Assembly: GCA_031418035.1 (NCBI GenBank) | Contig: JANOWU010000287.1 | Span: 1-64,000 of the forward strand | Direction: 5' to 3' | Source of the DNA: JANOYY01 sp031418035 | Lineage (GTDB): Bacteria; Actinomycetota; Acidimicrobiia; Acidimicrobiales; JANYDT01 | Length of the DNA stretch: 64,000 nucleotides | Shown here: positions 6,752-16,136 of the stretch, one piece after another | Layout of the letters: every line of letters begins with the position of its first letter | How positions within the stretch are numbered: the stretch's first letter is position 1 | Program-made: the position numbers and the translations under genes | Notes under the pieces: generated by a model | What the model was told of the DNA's origin: nothing | Databases searched by the model: none | The model's input: the letters and a program-made list of their open reading frames with translations, nothing else

Positions 6752-9064
6752 TCATCGAAGTCTGGCCCGAAGAACGGTAATCGAATACTGAGGCAAACGG
6801 AGCGTTGCCGAATCATTGATGGCACCGAGATCAGCACCAGCACGGAATCCGTCGGGGCCACCCGAGTAGGTATATGCCTTGTACGACTCCAGTCGAAGGC
6901 AGTTGAGGAACGTCATCTTGGCAACCTCCGGCGTCGACGGCGAGTTGTTGAGCACGACCATCGTGATCTGCGTTCCGCTCTCGTTACGCGACGCGAATGA
7001 CGTTATGGTCGAGCGTGGCGTGCCGGCTGAACCGATGCTGATGTTGTTGAAGTTGGAGCCCTTTCCGTCATAGTTGCGAAAGGCGCGAAATCCCCAAAAG
7101 GCCGGCGAGTTCTTCGGTGGGGCCGTCCAGTAGTAGGCCGACGTCACCCCTTCCTTCCCGAAACGACCCAATGCTTCGGCAACCGCCAGTCCTCCGCTCA
7201 TGTGCGTTTCGCCGCCGAAGTTCCACTCACCGATCGATATGCCGAGCCCGGGAGCGTACTGATCGATCCAACCGCGTAAACGCGGGATGAGGTAGACGGC
7301 CTCACCCACCCAGGACTCATCGACATAGGACGGATCCCAAAGGGCCCGCGTGGAACGAAGGCGTTTCGCGGCGATCTCCGGATCGTCGTTTTCGACTCCT
7401 GGCGCGTACAGACCGTCGGCCGCCGGGTAGAAATGAACGTCGAGAAGGTTCAGCAACTTCACCTTGTTTCGAGTTTCATATGTACGCATTGCTTTTAGGT
7501 ACCAGGGAAGAAACGCCATTCCGTCGTGGGTCTTGCGGTCCGGGGCTTTATCGAAACCCGCTGCAGCGTCGACCGCCGAGAAGAAATACCCCGGCCACCC
7601 CCACGATGACGGCCCGGCGATGACGGCATCGGGGTCAGCCGCTCGGATCGCGGTCGCATAGTCGATCGTGTTCTGCAACAACTCGTCGTATCCAAGCGGC
7701 TGCGGACGGACGTCTCGATGTGTCGAGTTCCACAGGTCTGGCTCGTTGTCCAGAAAGTACATGGTCACGCGATCCTTGAGTTGGGTCTGCACCCATTTGT
7801 TGATCGACGCGGGCGTCGAGATCACACTCGTGCGCTTCGGTGTACCCGGGAAGATCGGCCGCCCGTCCTTTCCCACGCCGTTCCCGGCGTTGGGTGTGCT
7901 GGGATCAATCTGCGCCTGCGCCCCGAACTCCGAGACCGGAAACGCATACGCGTCAGTATCTTTTGCAACCCATCCCAGCGTCGGCACACTGACCGCGCTC
8001 GGGACCGAGTGCTTCTCGTTCGAACTGAGGAAGTTCTCCATCGCATTCGGTGCTCGGTCACGAACGCGCACGTTGCGATAGAAGTAGTCGTTCGCGGTGT
8101 TCCACGCGTTGCCGTTTTCCCAGTTGAAACGGCTCGTGGGATTCCCACCCCAACGATTCGCACCTGCGAAGAGATCCCAGGGCTCTTCGGGCTGGTTCCC
8201 CGCACCCATCCAACTGATGCCATAGATAAGTTGACTTATGGGCTTCTCTTGGGCTTTGCAATCGACGGCGATGTTTTCCGTCGCCGGAATCCGAAGCCCG
8301 GACTTGATCCCGCTCACGGGCGCGTCATCACCCTGGACGGGACGAGCAATCGTGGTCGGCGCGGGAGACCTCGACCCGGCACTTGATCCGTAGCGGACCA
8401 TCGATCCGCCCACCGTGAGAACGAAGTCATCGATTTCGATCGTGGCCGGTGAACGCAACCGTCGGACGGGAGCAAAGCGCACCTGCGTGAACGCTGCCCC
8501 CTTTGGGTTCAGCTGCGACAGCGGAATGCGGACCTTCACCCACCCGTCGGCGTCAGCTTGCACCTTGTTGAGTCGAAGCTCCCGACCGATGTTCTCGGCC
8601 TCTTCGGAGCCGAGAATGATGCGAATGACCGGCCCCAGGTCTCGGGGCGTTCGAAAACGGAATTCCAAACCCGTGGCCGAGGCAGGCGGGGTTCCTTCGA
8701 TGAGCCACCCGCCCCCGTTGCCCAGGTCAATTCGCGCCGGACCATTCTTGGTCTTCCGAGAAGGGTCCCACCCAAGGTCCTTCCACCCGCTTTGCATCCC
8801 ACGCCGGTAGATGACCTGGACGACCCGTACGGGGGTCTCGGGGGCGGAGTCTGGCGTTTGCCCAACCTCGGAAGTCGACACCGAGTCGACCGAGTCGAAC
8901 GAGTTGACCGAATCGACCGAGGTGACGATCGTTACGGGCACAGTTGTCGTCGGCAGCGAATCCGCGTAGGGATCTTTCGTTGCCGAACCACACGCCGCAA
9001 GGACCGCCGTCGCAGTACAAACTGTTGCCGCCAGCCGCCAATATCGTCGAGAGGGTACCTTCAT
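6752..9064 (-). CDS. GH44-type endoglucanase-like lipoprotein
   Basis: About 770 residues from the ATG at 9062-9064. The N-terminus is a lipoprotein signal peptide with the lipobox LAAC (Cys25), followed by a Thr/Ser/Val/Asp linker containing DSV repeats. A beta-rich, carbohydrate-binding-like region spans roughly residues 80-220. From about residue 268 the sequence matches glycoside hydrolase family 44: YGISWMGAG, NRWGGNPTSRFNWENG, FLDNEPDLWNSTHRD (acid/base Glu about 441) and SIGEWNFGGET (nucleophile Glu about 613). Family members cut beta-1,4-glucans and xyloglucan from within. In this locus it more likely trims, releases or edits the cell's own polymer than feeds the cell. The longer frame to 9154 would run into the upstream gene. 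Confidence 0.85.
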   Translation of the reverse strand: MKVPSRRYWRLAATVCTATAVLAACGSATKDPYADSLPTTTVPVTIVTSVDSVNSFDSVDSVSTSEVGQTPDSAPETPVRVVQVIYRRGMQSGWKDLGWDPSRKTKNGPARIDLGNGGGWLIEGTPPASATGLEFRFRTPRDLGPVIRIILGSEEAENIGRELRLNKVQADADGWVKVRIPLSQLNPKGAAFTQVRFAPVRRLRSPATIEIDDFVLTVGGSMVRYGSSAGSRSPAPTTIARPVQGDDAPVSGIKSGLRIPATENIAVDCKAQEKPISQLIYGISWMGAGNQPEEPWDLFAGANRWGGNPTSRFNWENGNAWNTANDYFYRNVRVRDRAPNAMENFLSSNEKHSVPSAVSVPTLGWVAKDTDAYAFPVSEFGAQAQIDPSTPNAGNGVGKDGRPIFPGTPKRTSVISTPASINKWVQTQLKDRVTMYFLDNEPDLWNSTHRDVRPQPLGYDELLQNTIDYATAIRAADPDAVIAGPSSWGWPGYFFSAVDAAAGFDKAPDRKTHDGMAFLPWYLKAMRTYETRNKVKLLNLLDVHFYPAADGLYAPGVENDDPEIAAKRLRSTRALWDPSYVDESWVGEAVYLIPRLRGWIDQYAPGLGISIGEWNFGGETHMSGGLAVAEALGRFGKEGVTSAYYWTAPPKNSPAFWGFRAFRNYDGKGSNFNNISIGSAGTPRSTITSFASRNESGTQITMVVLNNSPSTPEVAKMTFLNCLRLESYKAYTYSGGPDGFRAGADLGAINDSATLRLPQYSITVLRARLR

Positions 9065-9086
9065 ATGCGTCGTTCTCGAGACCGGA

Positions 9087-9587
9087 TCAGCTCCGCGTGA
9101 CGAGCCCAATAACGCGATTGCGGTTGACCGCCGCGATACTGCGTTCGACATCAACCTTCTCGGTGGTGCCGAGGCGGACGCTCAGAATCGTCCCGTTCAC
9201 GGCTCGAATAATGGGCGCAGCAGACGGATTGTCGATGATCGAGTCGGTCCCGACGATTACGCGATCTCCGCGGGCTTCGGCCGCCCGGATCATGGCGATG
9301 ACGCGGTCGGTATCCGACACCGTTGCCCCCTCGGCAGAGATGAGCGACATCCGCCGGTTCGTATTTGCGACGCCGACCACGACCAGCTTCTCTGCGACGT
9401 CGAGTTCGCTGAACCCTCGAACCGTGGGAACCACGGCGAGCGACTTCCATGACCAGGTCCGCAGCTCGAACCAGAGCTGTTGGTAGGAACGGTCCGGCAT
9501 CTGGCTGAACTGACCTGGCTGCAGGATCCATTCACGAGGCCCAAAAGACGCTTCGGGCGCTGGCTGTTCGGTGGAGGTTTCTGACAT
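9087..9587 (-). CDS. BY-kinase/CpsD-like protein lacking a P-loop
   Basis: A 166-residue protein from the ATG at 9585-9587. The C-terminal half (RVIVGTDSIIDNPSAAPIIR, then NGTILSVRLGTTEKVDVERS and VIGLVTRS) resembles the second half of bacterial tyrosine kinases of the CpsD/CapB type: a Walker A'-like acidic strand, a 'VDGVILVVR'-like strand and a final 'G.V.N'-like strand. The expected N-terminal Walker A is missing; the matching position reads VVGVANTNRR. There is no Tyr-rich tail. I infer a catalytically dead or very divergent partner of the Wzz-like protein encoded about 1.4 kb upstream. The call rests on pattern resemblance, so confidence is moderate. Confidence 0.6.
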   Translation of the reverse strand: MSETSTEQPAPEASFGPREWILQPGQFSQMPDRSYQQLWFELRTWSWKSLAVVPTVRGFSELDVAEKLVVVGVANTNRRMSLISAEGATVSDTDRVIAMIRAAEARGDRVIVGTDSIIDNPSAAPIIRAVNGTILSVRLGTTEKVDVERSIAAVNRNRVIGLVTRS

Positions 9588-9619
9588 CGGGTTCGTTTCT
9601 TCGAGAATGGGATCGGTGT

Positions 9620-10906
9620 CTACCGATCGGTGCGTTGCGTTGATGCGAGTTCGGAGTTTCTTTTGGTCCGCACCCACTCTTCGGCATCCGGCGAGGACTT
9701 CACAAGACCTTTTTCCGCGCCCGACGATCCGTTCGGGCGGAGCCGCAACTTCCAGAGTATGTAGCCGGGGACATGGAACAACGCTCGGACGCCCGCTATC
9801 CCCGTACCGGACTTTTGCCACCCGACGCCGACATGGCCGACCAGTCCGAGGAGCCCCGCCAGCGTCGGCCACAGCGCTCTGGGCCAGCGGCCGATCCACA
9901 CGCGGCCGATGGCGCTGGTTAGGAGTCCGACGCCAAGAAACATGGAGAGGCGGGCCAGGGGCGCAATGGCAAGGTCAACGGCGAGGTCAGCCAGCACTGG
10001 GTCTCGTTGCGCGACCGCCTTGCGAACGAGACCGGGGAGCCGCTCTCGTTTCAGTTTCGATCTCCCCCGTTCCCACCGATCGCGCTGGCTCGCCGATTCC
10101 TCCGCTCGTTCGGGCATCTCGGCCTCGACGGTCGCTTCATGGACAAAGGCCACACGAATGCCAGCGTTTGCAAGATCAAGGCCATGCTCCACGTCCTCTA
10201 CCAGCGACGCCGCGTGATGGGGAACCAGGCGCAGAGCCTCCATGGAGAAGCACATTCCGTTCCCACGAAGACCGGTGGACAAGCCAAGACGTTCGCGTCC
10301 GATCGATCGGACGTCATGAATACAGGTGAATGCGACGGCCATGAGCGACGTTCGCCACGTGGCGTCGTGATTCGCTACCCGGTAGGTGGCCTGGAGCACC
10401 TGCTCGCCGTCACGGAGCGCAGCGGCAAAGGCCTGCAAGATGTTCGACGAGACGACTGTGTCGGCGTCGACGACAACGACTGCGTCGACGCCAACGACTG
10501 CGTCGGGCAAGGCAGCATCTGGGCCGGGATCGAGCAGTTGCGCAAAGGCCAACGCGAGTGCGTAGCCCTTGCCCCGCTGAGCCTGATTCGTGCGCACCAG
10601 CACGTCGGCACCGGCGCCACGCGCCACGTCGGCGGTGTCGTCGGTGCAGTTGTCGGCCACGACGAGGATTCGCATCTGATCACAGGGATAGTCGACTCCG
10701 GCCAGGCTATGGACGGTGTGGGCGATCGAAAGCGACTCGTTGTGAGCCGGGACGACGAAGGTGAACCGAAGCGAAGTGTCACCCGGCCGAGGTTTGGGTG
10801 ACGACGCGAGAACGGAGAGCAACCCAAGGTAGGAGCCAGCCAACCCCGCCGGAACCGCAAGCGCCGTTGAAATCAGATCGAACGCGGTCGACACACGTCG
10901 AATCAT
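9620..10906 (-). CDS. Processive-type family 2 glycosyltransferase
   Basis: A 428-residue protein. An N-terminal hydrophobic helix is followed by a GT2 (GT-A) fold: FVVPAHNES at 50-58, a metal-binding VVDADT at 145-150, EDVEHG at 237-242 as the catalytic base region, and QRDRW at 274-278, the QxxRW motif of processive beta-glycosyltransferases. Two C-terminal membrane segments (about 305-365) and a basic tail finish the protein. It probably builds or extends the EPS repeat at the cytoplasmic face. The ATG is preceded by an excellent ribosome site, AAAGGAG, seven bases upstream. The 118 bases between this gene and the Wzz-like gene hold no reading frame and may contain an internal promoter. 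Confidence 0.88.
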   Translation of the reverse strand: MIRRVSTAFDLISTALAVPAGLAGSYLGLLSVLASSPKPRPGDTSLRFTFVVPAHNESLSIAHTVHSLAGVDYPCDQMRILVVADNCTDDTADVARGAGADVLVRTNQAQRGKGYALALAFAQLLDPGPDAALPDAVVGVDAVVVVDADTVVSSNILQAFAAALRDGEQVLQATYRVANHDATWRTSLMAVAFTCIHDVRSIGRERLGLSTGLRGNGMCFSMEALRLVPHHAASLVEDVEHGLDLANAGIRVAFVHEATVEAEMPERAEESASQRDRWERGRSKLKRERLPGLVRKAVAQRDPVLADLAVDLAIAPLARLSMFLGVGLLTSAIGRVWIGRWPRALWPTLAGLLGLVGHVGVGWQKSGTGIAGVRALFHVPGYILWKLRLRPNGSSGAEKGLVKSSPDAEEWVRTKRNSELASTQRTDR

Positions 10907-11024
10907 TGCGGTCTCCTTTCAACGGTACGCACGGCGGTGAACATCGTAGGGTTCAGGCAGTTGTCGAACCGTCCGTTCGATCGCCTGTCAGTGTGCGGTC
11001 GGCGTGATCGCCGTCCCGAAACAG

Positions 11025-12068
11025 CTAGTTCTTGAGGTCCGACAACAGGGGAAGCCCCGTGCTTCGGGTGACCTGCCATGGTTCCACGACGCGTCCCCGC
11101 AGGACATCCGCCAAGGTCGTCACGAATGCTCCGACGATGGCACCGGCCAAAATGGGAATCAGCAGCGACGAAAGGCCGCCGTTGAGCGGTGCTACCGGAA
11201 GCTGGGCGGGCGTTGTCACCCCGAAACGCGACGGGAACGAAGCTGCGGCTGCCTTGAGCTGGGTATCGGCATCGAGCACGCGTTGGCTGTAGTCATCGAC
11301 GCGGGCGAGGGCACCCTTCAGCGGCGAAGATTCCGGAACCGGGCGTTCATCGAACTCGGGAATCCCGAGTTCGTCGCGTAGGGCCGCAACTTTGTCCTGC
11401 TCCCGTTTCAATTGCTCCGCGGCAATGTCGCGCGCCTTCGTGATCAGTTCGATCTCGTTGTCCTGGCGGTCCTTGATGAAGTTGGCACCCGCGGCATCGA
11501 TGATCTGTTTGGCGATCAATGGGTCCTGCCAGATCAGGCTGATGTCGACGGTCTTCTTGATGCTCTCGCGGTCGCTTGTAGAAACCGACAGAGCTCCGCG
11601 AAGTTTTCCGACCATGTCACGTTTTTGTTGGATCGGATCCGGTTTGGAAAAGATCGCCTCGAAGAGCTTGCGCTTCGTCTTACCGAGGGCAGGTTCGCCG
11701 ACGTTTGCCCGTTCGACAAGCTTGAGATCTTCGACCAGTCGGATCAGGCTGGCGTCGGACTTCAGCACCTGTTCTGCGGTCTGCGCGGGAGTTTCGTTCG
11801 TTGGATCCGAGCCACCGTTGTTCGGGTTGGTGATGGTCCCGATCGTCGAGTCGCGTTTCGCAGCCAGCAACTTGGCTGCGGCGAAGTACTGCTTCGACCC
11901 CGACAACGTCAGGAGAATTCCCAAGAGTGCGAGGGTGAGAAACGTGGCCAGGAACAGTCGAAGGTGGCGACGGATCGAGCGGAGAACGAAGCCAAGCCAC
12001 AGCTTTCCCTGGCCGATGTCGAAGAGTTCGCCGCCGTCGGTGCCGTACTCGCTGGGGGTCTGGCTCAT
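11025..12068 (-). CDS. Wzz/chain-length-determinant-like copolymerase
   Basis: A 347-residue protein from the ATG at 12066-12068, which overlaps the flippase stop as ATGA. It has a short cytoplasmic N-terminus, a first membrane helix (about 33-53, LFLATFLTLALLGILLTL), a long extracytoplasmic region with helical and coiled-coil character (ELITKARDIAAEQLKREQDK), and a second helix near the C-terminus (LLIPILAGAIVGAFVTTLAD). This is the Wzz/PCP layout that controls polymer length in Wzy-dependent pathways. It has no fused tyrosine-kinase domain; the separate P-loop-less protein at 9087-9587 is the only candidate partner in the window. Confidence 0.88.
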   Translation of the reverse strand: MSQTPSEYGTDGGELFDIGQGKLWLGFVLRSIRRHLRLFLATFLTLALLGILLTLSGSKQYFAAAKLLAAKRDSTIGTITNPNNGGSDPTNETPAQTAEQVLKSDASLIRLVEDLKLVERANVGEPALGKTKRKLFEAIFSKPDPIQQKRDMVGKLRGALSVSTSDRESIKKTVDISLIWQDPLIAKQIIDAAGANFIKDRQDNEIELITKARDIAAEQLKREQDKVAALRDELGIPEFDERPVPESSPLKGALARVDDYSQRVLDADTQLKAAAASFPSRFGVTTPAQLPVAPLNGGLSSLLIPILAGAIVGAFVTTLADVLRGRVVEPWQVTRSTGLPLLSDLKN

Positions 12069-13600
12069 GTCGGTGCCTGCTTCATCGAAATTTCCTTCAG
12101 TTCGTTCAATTTTACGGCTCCGCTCAGCGCGAGAAGACACACGTACACCACTGCATCGGTAGCCAACCGTGGCCAACTGAAGCCTTTTCCTGCGAGAACG
12201 CGATCGACGCCGACCACCACGATTCCGCATCCGACGACACGAAGAAGCGCCGAGACCGACCGTTTATCCCACGCGCTTCGCCCGAGCGAACGCAGGCAGA
12301 GCCCGGCCACGATCAACTCTGCGAACACCGCTATCGCCGCAGCGGTCGTTCCCGCCCCGCCCACACCAAATCGGCGTCGTCCCCAATGCAGGAGCGCGAT
12401 GTTCAACACGATGTCGATGATGACCCCGTAGAGTCCGATACGCACCGTCAGCCAGGCACGCCCCTCGACGACGAGATAGGTCATCGTTGCCATGATCACG
12501 TACGTTGCGAGAAGGGTGAAGGACAGAATTCGCAATGCCGGGATTGCGCGGGCCCACTCTGCGCCCAGCGTCGAAACGATGGTGTCAGCGTTCAGCGACA
12601 GGAGCAGTGCTCCCGGGATGGCGATCGTCATCACGATCTGCAAGCCACGACGCACCACGACGGTGAAGTCCTCGAGGGAACGTTCACGGGCGCGCGACGC
12701 CAGTGGCATGAGGACCCAGGGCAGCACCGTACCCGCCAGGAACGAGAGGCCTGCGATGTTCTGCGCGTAGCGGTACAGGCCGACTTCGACGTCATTGAAC
12801 CAAAACGAAATCAGCGTGACATCGAAGTACGTCGACCAGTTCGAAACGATCGCTCCGGCGGTGAACGGGAAGCTGGCTCGAAGAACCATATGCGTGCTTC
12901 GCTTTACCGGTGCCGCTAGTACACCGAGATGGCGGTGAGCACGGACAGCAAGCAACACACAGCGAACGCTCTCTGCAACAACCCATCCAGCGGGAACGGC
13001 CACCGGCCCAACACGTGACACGCCCACGAGTACCAGGAAGGCCCAGATGATCTTGGCCGCAACGTTGATTCGAGCGACACCGGACACCTTGCCGATCGCT
13101 TGCAAGCACGCAAGAAGGAGCTCGTTCGACTGAACGAGAAAACGCGAGGCCCCGAACAGGACAAAGAGAACAATGACTCCAGCGGGTCGCCCGAACATCG
13201 CAAGAACAACGGCGATGATCGCCACGACCACGGCGGTACACACGCCCCGCAAGACGACTACTCCGGAGACGAATGTTTTTGCGCTTCGTTGTTCGAGCGC
13301 AACTTCTTTGCGCGCATAGGTGTCCACGCCGAAGCTGAGAAGACCGAGCGCGAGAATCGAGAGAGATTCCGCCGCTGCGACCCGTCCGGCTTTCGCCGTT
13401 CCGAGGAGGTCTTGGTACAGGAACTGCACCACGAGCCCGAGGCAGGCGGTTACGAACAACGAGGACCCAAGACTTCCGGCGTTGCGGAATGCCTGCGCCG
13501 CGTCGGACGCATTGGTGGCACCCAACGGTTCTTCAGCCGAACCAGCCAACAGCGAAGCCTTCAGTTCGTCGTTGTCTTCGGCGCTACCTAAGGCGGTCAT
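12065..13600 (-). CDS. Polysaccharide flippase (Wzx-like, MOP superfamily)
   Basis: A 511-residue protein with about 12-14 predicted membrane helices and no signal peptide, matching oligosaccharide flippases of the MOP superfamily. The N-terminus is a roughly 40-residue polar stretch before GSSLFVTACLGLVVQFLYQD. It should move the undecaprenyl-diphosphate-linked repeat across the membrane. It overlaps the upstream WecG/TagA-type gene by 17 bases and the Wzz-like gene by 4, which supports one transcript. It is the only flippase seen in the locus. Confidence 0.88.
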   Translation of the reverse strand: MTALGSAEDNDELKASLLAGSAEEPLGATNASDAAQAFRNAGSLGSSLFVTACLGLVVQFLYQDLLGTAKAGRVAAAESLSILALGLLSFGVDTYARKEVALEQRSAKTFVSGVVVLRGVCTAVVVAIIAVVLAMFGRPAGVIVLFVLFGASRFLVQSNELLLACLQAIGKVSGVARINVAAKIIWAFLVLVGVSRVGPVAVPAGWVVAESVRCVLLAVRAHRHLGVLAAPVKRSTHMVLRASFPFTAGAIVSNWSTYFDVTLISFWFNDVEVGLYRYAQNIAGLSFLAGTVLPWVLMPLASRARERSLEDFTVVVRRGLQIVMTIAIPGALLLSLNADTIVSTLGAEWARAIPALRILSFTLLATYVIMATMTYLVVEGRAWLTVRIGLYGVIIDIVLNIALLHWGRRRFGVGGAGTTAAAIAVFAELIVAGLCLRSLGRSAWDKRSVSALLRVVGCGIVVVGVDRVLAGKGFSWPRLATDAVVYVCLLALSGAVKLNELKEISMKQAPT

Positions 13601-14471
13601 GTCGCGATCGAACCTGGCGTCGGGTCCGCAGGAAAATCCCGAGTATCGCCCGGTCGCGGACGAGATAACGTCGCCACAATCGGCCGGGTTCTTGGGTGAG
13701 GCGGAACAACCATTCCATGCCGATCCGGCTCATCCACTGGGGTGCGCGTTCGACCTTGCCCGCCAAGAAGTCGATGGACGCTCCAACGCCGAGCCCGACG
13801 GCCGGGTAGTACTGCTCCTGGTAGCGCCACATTGCGTATTCCTGTTTCGGGTTCCCGAACGCGAAGAGGACGAGGTCGGGTTTCGCGTTTCGGATTCGCT
13901 CGAATCCCCAAAACAACTGCTCGTGATTCTCCCCGTAGGGGTCGAAGTCCGGACTGTCCCAGCCGACGATTCGGAGGCGGGGAATCGACGTGCTCAGACG
14001 TCGAGCGGCCTCGACACACGAAGCCTCGGTCGAGCCGAGGAAGAACACGGTTTTTCCCTGCTGTCCGGCCTCGACGAGCAACGGGGTGATGATGTCCGAT
14101 CCGGAAACCTTCTCGGGGAGCGCACAACCCATGGCCCGCGCCATCCACAGCAGGGGCTGCCCATCGGGCAGGCTCAAGAACGCCTCTTTGTAAGCGGCTC
14201 GCAACTCGGGGTCTGTTTCTGCAATACAGATGTGGTCGACGTTCGGGGTGACCACAAAGCCACCGAAACCCGAGGCGACCTGTTCGAAGATCCGAGCTAT
14301 CGCCTGTTCCTGACGCACGGCATGGGCATAGATGCGACCGAACGGAACCCGTTCGAATGTCGTTGTGGGACGCACACTGGCAACAGGAGTCGCTCGATCA
14401 GTCCGTTTCGAGACGTTCGCGCTCGGTCCGGCGCTTTGGTGAATCGCACCGTCGACCTCACTTGTCGCCAT
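13584..14471 (-). CDS. WecG/TagA/CpsF-family glycosyltransferase (GT26)
   Basis: About 295 residues. The GT26 signature is clear: VTPNVDHICIAE, LPDGQPLLWMAR, TVFFLGST, GNPKQEYAMW and VGLGVGASIDFLAGKVERAP. Members add N-acetylmannosaminuronic acid, N-acetylmannosamine or a related sugar to an undecaprenyl-diphosphate-linked primer, so this enzyme probably adds the second sugar. I chose the ATG at 14469-14471 because AAAGGGGAG sits just upstream; a second ATG at 14487-14489 is possible. The call for the family is firm; the sugar is unknown. Confidence 0.9.
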   Translation of the reverse strand: MATSEVDGAIHQSAGPSANVSKRTDRATPVASVRPTTTFERVPFGRIYAHAVRQEQAIARIFEQVASGFGGFVVTPNVDHICIAETDPELRAAYKEAFLSLPDGQPLLWMARAMGCALPEKVSGSDIITPLLVEAGQQGKTVFFLGSTEASCVEAARRLSTSIPRLRIVGWDSPDFDPYGENHEQLFWGFERIRNAKPDLVLFAFGNPKQEYAMWRYQEQYYPAVGLGVGASIDFLAGKVERAPQWMSRIGMEWLFRLTQEPGRLWRRYLVRDRAILGIFLRTRRQVRSRHDRLR

Positions 14472-15069
14472 CGTCTCCCCTTTCGTCATCGGCGCTGCTT
14501 TCGGTTCTTCGTGCGTCCACGGTCACCGGACTGCACCGAACGACCGATCCGGCTGGAACCGATCGGTCCAGCACCACGTTTGCCATGATCTTCGTTCCGG
14601 CGCCCACGACGATCGGCCCGAGAAGGACCGCTCCCGGGCCAACGTGAACGTTGGGTTCAAGCTTCGGCGCACCGACCTGTCGGCTGAAGGCGTCGATTGA
14701 TTCACCGAGCGTAACGCCCTGAAAGAGGATGCAACCCGTTCCGACAATCGATCCGTGGCTGAGGACGAGCCCGGAGCCATGAACGATGGAGACTCCGGGT
14801 TCGATGGTGGCGTCCCAATGTATTTCTGCCCCGTAGAGATGACGAATGAGCCGGGAGATCACCTGCGGGAGAAACGGAATCTTTCGGTCGCGGACGAAGC
14901 GCATCACACGGTACGCAACCATCATCTGAAAGCCGATTTTCTGAATCCCGTCACCGATCAGCCCCGCCGAGCGAGCGGACGTCCCCTCGGTTTGATACTT
15001 CTCGCGCCCGGCGCGCATGGCGGCGTGGTCAGCGCGGACCGCCGATCGAAACACCTCCCACGACGTCAT
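14458..15069 (-). CDS. Serine-acetyltransferase-like hexapeptide acyltransferase (WcaB-like)
   Basis: A 203-residue protein from the ATG at 15067-15069, which overlaps the GT2 stop (ATGA). The N-terminal third is helical (IGFQMMVAYRVMRFVRD). The rest is a left-handed beta-helix of hexapeptide repeats (IHWDATIEPGVSIVHGSGLV, then GSIVGTGCILFQGVTLG). The fold is shared by serine O-acetyltransferases and by EPS-modifying acetyltransferases such as WcaB of colanic acid. Its position between two glycosyltransferases argues for sugar acylation, not cysteine synthesis. The long in-frame extension to 15456 belongs to the overlapping GT2 gene. Confidence 0.85.
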   Translation of the reverse strand: MTSWEVFRSAVRADHAAMRAGREKYQTEGTSARSAGLIGDGIQKIGFQMMVAYRVMRFVRDRKIPFLPQVISRLIRHLYGAEIHWDATIEPGVSIVHGSGLVLSHGSIVGTGCILFQGVTLGESIDAFSRQVGAPKLEPNVHVGPGAVLLGPIVVGAGTKIMANVVLDRSVPAGSVVRCSPVTVDARRTESSADDERGDDGDK

Positions 15070-16136
15070 GGCGAGCCCAGGTTCGAAAACGCGCGCCACG
15101 ACGCAAAGACCTTCCGCGACCGAGGCCGACCAAACGCCGTTCCGACTCCGGCGAAGTACTCCAGGGCGTAGCACAACGATGCAAAGGTCATTGCGAGCTT
15201 GGCGCGACCTGCTCGTTCGACCCGGACCCCGAGTCGGTAACTCCACGCACCCACTGCCGATCCGACGCGAGGTGCACACGCCGCCCCGAACAGGATCGGA
15301 TGGACGACCCGGGGCAGTTTTGGAAAGAACGACCACGGGCTCGCGCTGAGGTGGAGTGGGTGCTTCCAGGAGATCTTCGTGTCGAGTTCTCCGAAGAGCC
15401 GACTCCGTCGACGCCACACGGAGACGTCCTCGTGATCGCTCTGGTGCTGCGACCAAGCCTCTGGGGCGAAGGCAAATGTGTACCCTTTGACCTCAAATCG
15501 CAAACCCAGGTCGCGGTCTTCACAGCGTTTCAACGACAGGTCAAATCCCCCGACGGCATCGTATGCGGACTTACGAAATGAGACGTTGCCCGTACACAGA
15601 CGAATTCCTTCCGGCTTCGACTCACCGCGCTCGTATTCCTCAACGAAGCGCTCGAGCGCCTGAGTATGGAAGCGTTCGAACAACGGCAACGTCGGGTCGG
15701 CGGGCGATTTGATGTGGCCGAGGACGACGTCGGCACCCTGCGCGTAACAGGCGAGGTGGGCGTCGAGGAACTCGCTTGGAAGGTGCATGTCGTCGTCGAC
15801 GATTACGACGATCTCACCAACGGCATGCTGAATTCCGCTGTGACGGGCTTGGCCGGGGCCACCGTTTTTCCGACGGATGCACAGGAGCGCAAAGGGGTAC
15901 GACTCATCGAGGGCATCGGCAACCGGAACGTCGCCGCCGTCGTCGACGACGAGCACCTCAAATGGCGCGGTGATCGTTTGTCGTGTCAGATCACGAAGCA
16001 CACCAGAGAGACCGTCGGGCCGATTGAAGGTCGCGATCACGACGCTCACGCTCACCGCGCCGCTCGGTTCGGGGCCGATCCGAACCACCCGTTCGAAGTT
16101 TCGATCCACATCGGCGTTCGCCGGAGACGTGTTCAT
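15066..16136 (-). CDS. Family 2 glycosyltransferase
   Basis: About 356 residues from the ATG at 16134-16136, overlapping the acyltransferase stop as ATGA. It has the GT-A core: VSVVIATFNRPDGL, VLVVDDGGD, a DxD-type EIVVIVDDDMH, GNVSFRKSAYDAVGGFD and an ED pair in RCEDRDLGLR. No membrane helices are obvious until the hydrophobic C-terminal third (VVHPILFGAACAP). It probably adds one sugar of the repeat from a nucleotide sugar at the cytoplasmic face. Acceptor and donor are unknown. Confidence 0.88.
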   Translation of the reverse strand: MNTSPANADVDRNFERVVRIGPEPSGAVSVSVVIATFNRPDGLSGVLRDLTRQTITAPFEVLVVDDGGDVPVADALDESYPFALLCIRRKNGGPGQARHSGIQHAVGEIVVIVDDDMHLPSEFLDAHLACYAQGADVVLGHIKSPADPTLPLFERFHTQALERFVEEYERGESKPEGIRLCTGNVSFRKSAYDAVGGFDLSLKRCEDRDLGLRFEVKGYTFAFAPEAWSQHQSDHEDVSVWRRRSRLFGELDTKISWKHPLHLSASPWSFFPKLPRVVHPILFGAACAPRVGSAVGAWSYRLGVRVERAGRAKLAMTFASLCYALEYFAGVGTAFGRPRSRKVFASWRAFSNLGSP

